64,000 bases of DNA from Clostridiales bacterium (lineage in GTDB: Bacteria > Bacillota > Clostridia > Caldicoprobacterales > DTU083): positions 28,493-92,492 of the forward strand of contig DUSN01000095.1 in assembly GCA_012842605.1 (NCBI GenBank). Reading direction: 5' to 3'. Position numbers and translations under genes: made by a program. Shown here piece by piece: positions 43,485-52,628 of the stretch; position 1 is the stretch's first letter, and each line of letters begins with the position of its first letter. The notes under the pieces are model-generated. The model was not told the origin of the DNA. It was given only the letters and a program-made list of their open reading frames with translations, and did not search any database.

Positions 43485-44600
43485 ATGATGAAGGAGAAAA
43501 TAAAGCAAAAAGCTGCAGAGCTGGGTTTTCCGAAGGTTGCATTTTTGCCGGTGCAGAGTCTCCCGCTATGGGAAGAAGGCATTAAGCGGAGGAAAGCAAT
43601 TGATCCGGAAACCGCCGGCTATTGGGAAGCAAGGGGTCTGGTCAGTGACATATATGCTGTCATGGGTGATGCCAGAACCATTATTGCTGCATTTTATCCC
43701 TATCAGCCTTTCAGGCAGTCCTCTTCCCCTGAAAAAGGTTACTTCAGCGCTCATTACAAGGCATATCCCAGGGGACATGCAGCCATGGCAGAATTGGGCA
43801 AACTTCTTACTGACATGGGTTACCACATTTCAGTAGATCCTCCCGTACCTGTAAAGGAGATCACATACCGAAGCGGTCTGGGCAAATTTGGAAAGAACGG
43901 CCTGATACACAACCCTAAATATGGTTCTCTTATGACCTTGCATGTCATGCTGACAAATGCAGAGCTTAAACCTGATGATGCAATACCCGGCGATATATCC
44001 GATTGCGGAAGCTGCAGGCTATGTATTGATGCGTGCCCTATGCAGGCCATCACTGATAATGGAACAGTTATTATTAGCCGGTGCATGCGTTACCATATGC
44101 TGTCACAGGATTTTATACCAATTGAGATCAGAGAAAAAACAGGCAGCCGGATGCTGGGGTGTGAGGATTGCCAGGTCAGCTGCCCCAGAAACCGCAATGC
44201 ATACAATAAGGCTGTAAATTTTAATGAAAGTGACGAAATATTTAATATAAGAAGCATTCTTAAGGACCACGCAAGGGGGCTTAAGAACCATATGAGCCTG
44301 ATTGGTGAAACAGTGGGCAGGAACTACGCCCGGCCCTTAAGAGTGCTGTCCATGGCCGTTATAGCAGCAGGAAACTCGGGGGATCCGTCCTATATACCGC
44401 TGCTGGCTCAAACTCTGGGGCATTCTCATCCTCCCGTCAGGGCACACAGTGCCTGGGCTATAGGAAAACTGGGAGGAGAAAATGAAAAGGATTTGCTTAT
44501 GGAGGCAAGGAAACAGGAAAAGAATCCCAAGGTTATAGAGGATATAGATTTAGCTATAAGTAGGATTGAGAGCAGAAAGACATATTATGGAAAGTCATAA
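43485..44600 (+). CDS. Epoxyqueuosine reductase (QueG)-like Fe-S protein
   Basis: A ~371-residue cytosolic protein with a double [4Fe-4S] domain (CGSCRLCIDACPMQAI at ~183 and CEDCQVSCPRN at ~238) and HEAT-like repeats at the C-terminus (YIPLLAQTLGHSHPPVRAHS, AWAIGKLGGENEKD). This layout matches QueG, the cobalamin-dependent enzyme that makes queuosine in tRNA from epoxyqueuosine. The N-terminal cobalamin-binding part is present but diverged (RSGLGKFGKNGLIHNPKYGS), so it may be a QueG paralogue. ATG 43485 or 43488 follows GATGAGGACGAG; an upstream in-frame TTG lacks a site. It has its own promoter after the hyd terminator. Confidence 0.82.
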   Translation: MMKEKIKQKAAELGFPKVAFLPVQSLPLWEEGIKRRKAIDPETAGYWEARGLVSDIYAVMGDARTIIAAFYPYQPFRQSSSPEKGYFSAHYKAYPRGHAAMAELGKLLTDMGYHISVDPPVPVKEITYRSGLGKFGKNGLIHNPKYGSLMTLHVMLTNAELKPDDAIPGDISDCGSCRLCIDACPMQAITDNGTVIISRCMRYHMLSQDFIPIEIREKTGSRMLGCEDCQVSCPRNRNAYNKAVNFNESDEIFNIRSILKDHARGLKNHMSLIGETVGRNYARPLRVLSMAVIAAGNSGDPSYIPLLAQTLGHSHPPVRAHSAWAIGKLGGENEKDLLMEARKQEKNPKVIEDIDLAISRIESRKTYYGKS

Positions 44601-44670
44601 GATATGCAGAATTCATAAAATTCGATAAAATAGGAGGAATTTAAGTTTTTATGTCGAATACTGCTTTTAA

Positions 44671-44699
44671 TTGACTTATTTTTGTCAATCAAATATAAA
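44671..44699 (+). promoter_or_regulatory. Promoter with palindrome over the -35 box
   Basis: TTGACT at 44671-44676 and TATAAA at 44694-44699 with a 17-base spacer upstream of the orphan gene at 44759. ATTGAC (44670-44675) and GTCAAT (44684-44689) form an inverted repeat around the -35 and spacer, a possible operator. Confidence 0.6.
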
Positions 44700-44758
44700 A
44701 TTTCTTATCATGAAATATGATTAAATCCAAAACAGATTAAATAGCTGGGGGTAAAGCA

Positions 44759-45223
44759 GTGGACCATTTGTTTGAATTTTTGCTGCAGGGCAACAAGAAT
44801 GACGACTCCTGCGACAAATTATCAGTTGAAGGAACCGGAATTTCAAAAAAAAGCAAGGCGGCCAGGGAAAAGCTTTATGTCAGTGAAAAACTGTTTGTGA
44901 AGATATCAAAGTACCTTGAACGCAAACCGCAAATGCTGCGATGCAATGAAGTATGCGAAGACGGCTGGTTTAACAAAAAAGAAAGCTATGTCCAGAAACG
45001 CCTGAAGCACAAGCGAAAGGAAGGCAAGTACTGCCTGGGAATTAGTGATATTTACCGGAGCTACAACGGACATCGAATTACCCGATATCAGCTCTACTGG
45101 CTATATGAGAGAGATGTCTTCTATATCAACAAGGGAATTCCGCTGGAACCCAGCAGCGAAGTAGTTGCCGCTGATACACTGCCTTACCAGTACGACATAG
45201 TTAATATGGACAAACTGGATTAA
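44759..45223 (+). CDS. Orphan protein of unknown function, basic and Tyr-rich
   Basis: A 154-residue protein I cannot assign to a family. It is basic in the centre (YVQKRLKHKRKEGKYCLGIS) and rich in Tyr and Lys, with no membrane segment or signal peptide. The segment ISDIYRSYNGHRITRYQLYWL suggests a mixed alpha/beta fold, possibly nucleic-acid binding from its charge. GTG start with TGGGGGTA upstream; the frame is open and codon use is like its neighbours. It has its own promoter (44671) and terminator, so it is a real single gene. Confidence 0.7.
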   Translation: MDHLFEFLLQGNKNDDSCDKLSVEGTGISKKSKAAREKLYVSEKLFVKISKYLERKPQMLRCNEVCEDGWFNKKESYVQKRLKHKRKEGKYCLGISDIYRSYNGHRITRYQLYWLYERDVFYINKGIPLEPSSEVVAADTLPYQYDIVNMDKLD

Positions 45224-45225
45224 CC

Positions 45226-45257
45226 GGGAAGGATAACCATCCTTTCCTTTTTTGTTT
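45226..45257 (+). terminator. Terminator after the orphan gene
   Basis: GGAAGGAT pairs with ATCCTTTCC (one bulge) around AACC, followed by TTTTTTG. Confidence 0.85.
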
Positions 45258-45267
45258 GTTTTATCAT

Positions 45268-45296
45268 TTTCATAAAGTGCAAAAGCATGGTATAAT
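45268..45296 (+). promoter_or_regulatory. Promoter of the topoisomerase operon (extended -10)
   Basis: TATAAT at 45291-45296 preceded by TGG (extended -10), with TTTCAT at 45268-45273 and a 17-base spacer. The same -35 hexamer is used in the proposed rnf promoter. Confidence 0.6.
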
Positions 45297-45348
45297 GGAA
45301 AATAGATGAAAAAGAGGAACATTTGTTCTGCAAGGGGAGGACAATTAA

Positions 45349-47298
<1,950 letters not shown>

Positions 47299-47301
47299 TC
47301 A

Positions 47302-49761
47302 ATGGCACGGAAAAAGAAGGAAAATGATTTTATACAAAATCCTGACAGGGTAATTAACAAGCCCTTAGAGGATGTTATGCATGAATCCATGATGCCCTAC
47401 GCCGAATACGTAATAATGGAACGTGCGCTGCCAAGAGTGGAAGACGGGCTTAAGCCGGTTCAGAGGCGCATTCTGTACACCATGCATGAGCTTGGAATTA
47501 CACCGGACAAGCCCCATAAAAAATCAGCCAGAATCGTGGGTGATACACTGGGTAAATACCATCCCCATGGCGATACCTCAGTGTATGACGCCATGGTCCG
47601 TATGGCCCAGGATTTTAATATGCGGTATCTTTTAGTAGACGGCCATGGAAATTTTGGCTCAGTTGACGGTGATGCTGCAGCTGCGATGCGCTACACGGAA
47701 GCCAGAATGACTCCCCTTGCCCTGGAATTGCTGAGGGATATTGAAAAAGAGACAGTAAGCTTCAGTCTGAACTTTGACGATACCCTTAAGGAGCCCGATA
47801 TATTGCCGGGCCGTTATCCGAATCTGCTGGTAAACGGTTCCTCAGGCATAGCGGTAGGTTTGGCTACCAATATCCCGCCGCACAACCTGGGAGAAGTAAT
47901 TGACGGGGTTGTAGCCGTAATGGACAATCCCGGCATAACCACCGGTCAGTTGCTGAATATAATAACCGGGCCGGATTTCCCCACAGGCGGGATAATCATT
48001 GGGGATGATGAAATTGAAAAGGCTTATGAAACCGGTAAGGGCAAAGTTGTGCTCCGGGCTAAGGTAGAGATCGAATCAGCTCCGGGAGGTAAAAAACAGC
48101 TGGTCATTACCGAATTGCCATATCAGGTCAACAAAGCAGCCTTGCTGGAGAAAATCCTGCGCCTCAGCGAAGAGAAAAAGGGTGTCCTTACAGGCATATC
48201 AGACATTCGTGACGAATCCGACCGCAATGGCATCCGGGCTGTCATAGAAGTCAGGAAAGACGGTGATGCGGAAAAGATTCTGAATTACCTGTACAAGTAC
48301 TCTGATCTCCAGATTACTTTCGGCATCAACATGGTGGCCATAGCCGACGGAAAGCCCAGGCAGCTTGGGCTGAAAGCCATATTGGAATACTACATACAGC
48401 ACCAGAAGAATGTTGTAACCAGAAGGACAAAATATGACCTGGAGAAGGCCAAAGCAAGGGCACATATCCTGGAAGGCCTGATGATTGCAATACGCAATAT
48501 CGACCGGGTTATTGCAATTATACGTTCATCCAAAAACCCCAATGAAGCCCGCACCAGGCTGGTGAAAGAATTTGCACTGACTGAAATCCAGGCACAGGCT
48601 ATTTTGGATATGCGCCTGCAAAAGCTGACCAACCTGGAAATCATCAATCTTGAAAAGGAATATGCCCAGGTGCAGAAGCAGATTAAACAATTAACCGCCA
48701 TTCTGAACTCGGAAAGCCTTCTGCTGAAAGTTATAAAAACCGAGCTGCTGGAAATAAAAAAGCAATATGCTGATGAAAGGCGTACTTTGATTGTTAAGGA
48801 CAGCGCTGCAGCTGAGATTAAGACAGAAGATCTGATTCATATAGAAGATGTTGTGATAGCCCTGACCCGTAACCAGGATATCAAGAGGATTCCTATGAAG
48901 TCCTTCCAGCGCTCCAGTCACGATGTGGAGGCTGTTGAGACCCGGGATATGGACTATATTGAATTTCTTGCCGATTCGGTTACCAGCCACAAGGTATTGT
49001 TCTTTACCGATGCAGGCAATTGCTACAGCATAATGTGCAAGGATATCCCTGAGGGCAAATGGAGGGACAAGGGTGTCCAGTTGGCACAGCTGCTTAATGG
49101 ATTTGATAAAACTGAAAGAATTGTTGGCCTTATATCGGTAGATGACTTCAGCAAGGAAGAATATGTTCAGTTTTATACTCAAGGCGGCATGATCAAACGC
49201 ACACCGCTGTCGGAATATGAATCAAGAGTAACCAAAATCCAGGCCTGCAAGCTGAAAGCCGGGGATAAGGTGATGTCTGCTGAACTGACACAAGGCGATA
49301 TGGATGTTTTCATGGTTACCGCTAATGGCATGAGCATCTGCTTCAGAGGCAATGAAGTAAGCTCCATGGGCAGGGCAACTGTTGGAGTTAAAGCCATCCA
49401 ACTGAAGAAAAATGACCGTGTAGTGTTTGCACAGCAGGTGGATGATGAAGGAGAGATAACGGTAATAACCGACAGAGGCTTTGCAAAGCGCACTCTCATA
49501 GCTGATTATGAACGGCAGGGACGAGGCGGCATTGGTTTTAAGACCATTACCTTTGCTAAGAATGGTTACAATGGCAGGTCAGTCATAAAGGCCTTCTACA
49601 GCAAACAGCCATACGAGGTCATACTGATGCAGCAGGATGGAACAACCACCAGGCTGAACCTTGACAGCCTTCCCATAGAGGCTCGGGATGCAAAAGGTCA
49701 GCCTGTTGCAATGGTATTAATGGCAAATGAAGTAATAACAGCTTACCGGAACTATAATTAA
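47302..49761 (+). CDS. Type IIA DNA topoisomerase subunit A (ParC/GyrA)
   Basis: An 819-residue DNA-cleavage subunit. The N-terminal breakage-reunion domain has [35 protein letters not shown] and [11 protein letters not shown], whose Tyr is the cleavage nucleophile (~130). A coiled-coil gate spans ~350-500 ([32 protein letters not shown]). The C-terminal half is a beta-pinwheel. A DERQ-type position reads RQGRGGIG, which matches the gyrase-specific GyrA box (QRRGGKG) only at 5 of 7 positions, so the supercoiling versus relaxing activity cannot be decided here. Same operon as the B subunit; three hairpins follow its stop. Confidence 0.93.
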   Translation: MARKKKENDFIQNPDRVINKPLEDVMHESMMPYAEYVIMERALPRVEDGLKPVQRRILYTMHELGITPDKPHKKSARIVGDTLGKYHPHGDTSVYDAMVRMAQDFNMRYLLVDGHGNFGSVDGDAAAAMRYTEARMTPLALELLRDIEKETVSFSLNFDDTLKEPDILPGRYPNLLVNGSSGIAVGLATNIPPHNLGEVIDGVVAVMDNPGITTGQLLNIITGPDFPTGGIIIGDDEIEKAYETGKGKVVLRAKVEIESAPGGKKQLVITELPYQVNKAALLEKILRLSEEKKGVLTGISDIRDESDRNGIRAVIEVRKDGDAEKILNYLYKYSDLQITFGINMVAIADGKPRQLGLKAILEYYIQHQKNVVTRRTKYDLEKAKARAHILEGLMIAIRNIDRVIAIIRSSKNPNEARTRLVKEFALTEIQAQAILDMRLQKLTNLEIINLEKEYAQVQKQIKQLTAILNSESLLLKVIKTELLEIKKQYADERRTLIVKDSAAAEIKTEDLIHIEDVVIALTRNQDIKRIPMKSFQRSSHDVEAVETRDMDYIEFLADSVTSHKVLFFTDAGNCYSIMCKDIPEGKWRDKGVQLAQLLNGFDKTERIVGLISVDDFSKEEYVQFYTQGGMIKRTPLSEYESRVTKIQACKLKAGDKVMSAELTQGDMDVFMVTANGMSICFRGNEVSSMGRATVGVKAIQLKKNDRVVFAQQVDDEGEITVITDRGFAKRTLIADYERQGRGGIGFKTITFAKNGYNGRSVIKAFYSKQPYEVILMQQDGTTTRLNLDSLPIEARDAKGQPVAMVLMANEVITAYRNYN

Positions 49762-49775
49762 GCTTGCAGGTTTAA

Positions 49776-49925
49776 CAGCAGCAGGAAGTCTCCTGCTTAT
49801 TAAGCGGTGGGAGTATGTCACCTCCCATACACATTCATAAATACACACACACCATAAATAAAGTACTGAAAATCCCCTGGAGGAAAAGCACAGCAATGAG
49901 CTTTTCCGACAGGGGTTTTTGTTTT
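49776..49925 (+). terminator. Three successive hairpins ending the topoisomerase operon
   Basis: AGCAGGA/TCCTGCT (49780-49797), TGGGAG/CTCCCA (49808-49827) and a long one with AATCCCCTG/CAGGGGTT (49871-49879/49910-49917) plus GGAAAAGC/GCTTTTCC, followed by TTTTTG. The last one is the intrinsic terminator. Confidence 0.85.
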
Positions 49926-49997
49926 GAATATACCCCTGCTATTTCTGTCATAACTTATGCAGCAGGAAATATATATTATTAACAAGAGGTGTTATGT

Positions 49998-50774
49998 GTG
50001 AAAGTAATTTATTTGTCCAAAAGCCAGGTCAGGCGTACTATGGCAACCTTAATGCTGATTCTTCTTTCGGTCACTCTGGTGCAGGCACATGAGAGCGCTG
50101 CTGTAGGTGTGTTTCTGAATATAAAAAAGGAACTTCCCATCTATTCAGTAGAGACTGATGAAAAAAAGATAGCAATATCATTTGATGCAGCCTGGGGTGC
50201 TGAGTATACCTCTATAATCATGGATATATTGGAGGAAAGGGGAATCAAGACAACCTTTTTCCTGGTAGGTTTCTGGGTTGACAAATACCCCGAACGGGTT
50301 AAGGAAATTGCACAGCGGGGGCATGAAGTAGCCAACCATTCAACCACTCATCCGGAAATGTCCAAGTTAAGCCGGGATCAAATTATTTCAGAAATTATGA
50401 CTACACAAAAGAAAATAGAGGACTTGGCCGGTGACCGGGCTGTCCGGCTGCTGCGCCCGCCCTTTGGTGACTATAATGACCTGCTGATAAAGACATGCAG
50501 GGAACTGGGCTTCCATGTAATTCAGTGGGATGTGGATTCACTTGACTGGAAGGAGCTGGGTGTGCAGCACATGTATGACAGGGTAACCAAAAGGGTCAGA
50601 AACGGATCAATTGTGTTATTTCATAACAATGCCAAATATATCACCCAGGCTCTGCCATCCATATTGGATTATTTAATTGCTGAAGGGTATAGCATTGTAC
50701 CTGTATCCGAACTCATATATAAGGAGAATTACCGGATAGATCATACCGGCAGGCAAATTTCAGTGGAAAACTGA
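49998..50774 (+). CDS. Polysaccharide deacetylase, PdaB-like sporulation type
   Basis: A ~258-residue NodB-domain protein with an N-terminal signal/anchor segment (RTMATLMLILLSVTLVQAH). Motif 1 reads AISFDAAWGAEYT in place of TFDDGP: the metal-binding Asp is present but the catalytic-base Asp is not, as in PdaB of Bacillus (FDISWG-like). HSTTHPEMSKLS carries the two zinc His, and RLLRPPFGDYND and SLDWK follow. PdaB is needed for spore cortex maintenance after sporulation. GTG 49998 is 8 bases from AGAGG; a longer in-frame GTG overlaps it. It stands alone between the topoisomerase terminator and the SSB-like gene. Confidence 0.85.
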   Translation: MKVIYLSKSQVRRTMATLMLILLSVTLVQAHESAAVGVFLNIKKELPIYSVETDEKKIAISFDAAWGAEYTSIIMDILEERGIKTTFFLVGFWVDKYPERVKEIAQRGHEVANHSTTHPEMSKLSRDQIISEIMTTQKKIEDLAGDRAVRLLRPPFGDYNDLLIKTCRELGFHVIQWDVDSLDWKELGVQHMYDRVTKRVRNGSIVLFHNNAKYITQALPSILDYLIAEGYSIVPVSELIYKENYRIDHTGRQISVEN

Positions 50775-50862
50775 TACCAACAGTCATAAACTTTATCAAC
50801 TGTGAATATGAATAGTTTTAGATTTGTCCACACCGGAAAAAGCAGAAGGGAGAGGGGCAGGA

Positions 50863-51552
50863 ATGACGGAATATACAGCAGATAACAATTGGGTATATGT
50901 AGCAGGAAAGATGGATTCAGCTGTGGAATTCAGCCATGAGATGTACGGAGAGGGATTTTACAGCTTCTATCTTGCCGTGCCAAGGCTGAGTGACTATGTT
51001 GACCGGCTGCCGGTAACTGTGTCTGAGCGCTTGATAGGTGAAATAGACTTGAATAAAGGTGCGGACATTGTAATTACCGGTCAGTTCCGATCCTATAATA
51101 AACTGATTGACGGAAGCAATCGGCTGGTGCTGACGGTATTTGCCAGGGAAATATCCAATCAGACTGATGAAACCAAGAATCCAAACCAAATTTTCCTTAA
51201 TGGCTTCGTGTGCAAGCCGCCCATATACCGCACAACACCGTTTAAGAGGGAAATTGCAGACCTGCTGATTGCAGTAAACAGGGCATACAATAAATCCGAC
51301 TATATTCCTACAATAGCATGGGGAAGGAATGCAAGGTTCTGCCAGAAGCTGGCTGTGGGTGATAATCTGAAGATATGGGGACGCATACAAAGCAGGGAGT
51401 ACCAGAAACGATATCCAAATGGTGAGGTAGTGGATAAGGTTGCTTATGAAGTATCGGTATCCAAGATGGAAGTGGTCCATTCTGGCAGGGAGGAAGAAAA
51501 GAACCGGAGCATTCCGATGAATATGCAGGGCAATGAGGCTGTCGATAGTTAA
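50863..51552 (+). CDS. Two-OB-fold single-stranded-DNA-binding-like protein
   Basis: A 229-residue protein made of two SSB/PriB-like OB folds. The first (~5-100) has NNWVYVAGKMDSAVEFSHEM, GEGFYSFYLAVPRLS and GADIVITGQFRSYN; the second (~105-205) has QIFLNGFVCKPPIYRTTPF, KREIADLLIAVNRAYNKSDY, IPTIAWGRNARFCQKLAVGD and LKIWGRIQSREYQKRYPNGE. The second is the usual SSB fold for a primosome- or SSB-type protein, and the first looks like a decayed copy. No acidic SSB tail is present. ATG 50863 has GGGAGAGGGG upstream. Function is not known beyond likely ssDNA binding; a terminator follows. Confidence 0.8.
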   Translation: MTEYTADNNWVYVAGKMDSAVEFSHEMYGEGFYSFYLAVPRLSDYVDRLPVTVSERLIGEIDLNKGADIVITGQFRSYNKLIDGSNRLVLTVFAREISNQTDETKNPNQIFLNGFVCKPPIYRTTPFKREIADLLIAVNRAYNKSDYIPTIAWGRNARFCQKLAVGDNLKIWGRIQSREYQKRYPNGEVVDKVAYEVSVSKMEVVHSGREEEKNRSIPMNMQGNEAVDS

Positions 51553-51593
51553 CTTATTTACTAGTATGCAATAATATGTAATTATATATAAAG

Positions 51594-51633
51594 AATGCTG
51601 TATCATTATTATATATTTGATACAGCATTTTTT
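51594..51633. terminator. Terminator between the SSB-like gene and the LysM gene
   Basis: AATGCTGTATCA (51594-51605) and TGATACAGCATT (51618-51629) form a perfect 12-bp stem followed by TTTTTT. It serves the SSB-like gene and probably also the converging LysM gene. Confidence 0.92.
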
Positions 51634-51680
51634 CATATTGTGTGTTCAATTTATTGGTTTAATGTGTTAAAATATACTTG

Positions 51681-52001
51681 TCAGGAAGAGGGAATTTCGG
51701 GAAGGACAAGGCTTTGACCGGCGTATACTATATAAGGGGCGGTAATACAGTTTATCTGTATCAGCTCTCTGAGCGGTACATTATGACGGACAGCGATATC
51801 ATACAAGGATTCTCCCGGCTGCACTATATACTCCTTCCCTGCATCATATGGCCTTGAATAAACAGGTATGTTGAGCAGCTGCCCAGGATAAGTATATTCC
51901 GGATGAGGCAGGTTATTGGCTGACATAATGGCTTCAACACTGGTATTAAACCGTCTGGCCAGTAAATAGATGGATTCTCCGGGTTGTACAATATAATTCA
52001 A
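51681..52001 (-). CDS. Two-LysM peptidoglycan-binding protein
   Basis: A 106-residue protein with two LysM domains (NYIVQPGESIYLLARRFNTS at the start and EYIVQPGESLYDIAVRHNVP near residue 54), each followed by the LysM end pattern (YPGQLLNIPVY, YAGQSLVLPEI). LysM domains bind GlcNAc of peptidoglycan. No signal peptide is visible with the start I favour (TTG 52001, AAAGGGGG 8 bases upstream), so it may be a mother-cell protein that localises to the forespore, as for SafA-like proteins. It is transcribed divergently from yerC-like. Longer in-frame starts lack a ribosome-binding site. Confidence 0.85.
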   Translation of the reverse strand: MNYIVQPGESIYLLARRFNTSVEAIMSANNLPHPEYTYPGQLLNIPVYSRPYDAGKEYIVQPGESLYDIAVRHNVPLRELIQINCITAPYIVYAGQSLVLPEIPSS

Positions 52002-52128
52002 AAGGTCAACCCCCTTTCTGAAATGGCTGCTATAATTTATGCCGTTTGGGCCTGAAGGGTTCCATTTTAAGAAAAACATCGGAAAATATAGATTCGCAAA
52101 GGCGGGTCAGATTAGTGGGAGGATGACA

Positions 52129-52425
52129 ATGGAATATCTGTCTAAAATACGTGATGATCAGGTGGATATGCTTTTTGATGCCATTCTTTGTCTGAAAGAT
52201 CGGGAGGAGTGCTATAGATTCTTTGAAGACCTTTGCACTATAAATGAAATAAAGTCATTGGCTCAAAGGCTTGAAGTAGCAATGATGCTCCGGGAAAAAC
52301 GTACATATCATGAAATTGCGGAAAAGACAGGTGCCAGTACTGCAACAATCAGCAGGGTCAACCGGGCTCTTACCTATGGTGCGGAAGGATATGACAAGGT
52401 TTTAAGCAGGCTTATGAAAAAATGA
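52129..52425 (+). CDS. YerC/YecD-family TrpR-like DNA-binding protein
   Basis: A 98-residue protein of the YerC/YecD family, related to the trp repressor. The HTH is REKRTYHEIAEKTGASTATI followed by SRVNRALTYGAEGYDKVL, and the N-terminal helix starts MEYLSKIRDDQVDML. ATG 52129 is 6 bases after GGGAGG; the upstream ATG at 52123 is adjacent to that site. Target genes are unknown. It is transcribed away from the LysM gene and ends in its own terminator. Confidence 0.9.
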   Translation: MEYLSKIRDDQVDMLFDAILCLKDREECYRFFEDLCTINEIKSLAQRLEVAMMLREKRTYHEIAEKTGASTATISRVNRALTYGAEGYDKVLSRLMKK

Positions 52426-52438
52426 CATTAGCTTAGTT

Positions 52439-52464
52439 AAGGCGATGAAGAATCGCCTTTTTTA
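52439..52464 (+). terminator. Terminator after the YerC-like gene
   Basis: AAGGCGAT and ATCGCCTT around GAAGA, followed by TTTTTAT. Confidence 0.88.
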
Positions 52465-52478
52465 TTGCTGCCGGATAT

Positions 52479-52507
52479 TTTTCAGACGGATTATTTCATG
52501 CTATAAT
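52479..52507 (+). promoter_or_regulatory. Possible promoter of pcrA
   Basis: TATAAT at 52502-52507 with TTTTCA at 52479-52484 and a 17-base spacer, 41 bases before an ATG at 52548 that is in frame with pcrA. Confidence 0.5.
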
Positions 52508-52628
52508 TCTTGATGTAAAAGTGAAATATGAGTAAGTGAGTGATCGAATGATAAAAACGGAACTGGCTAAAGAGTAATGCGAATTACGGGACCGCATATA
52601 TGAGAAACTGTACAGCCGTCTTAACAAT

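Noticed and set aside
44651..44674. A 7-codon frame (MSNTAFN) behind an AGGAGG-like sequence
   Set aside because: The distance to the Shine-Dalgarno sequence is 12 bases and the stretch overlaps the promoter at 44671-44699, so it would lie before the transcription start.
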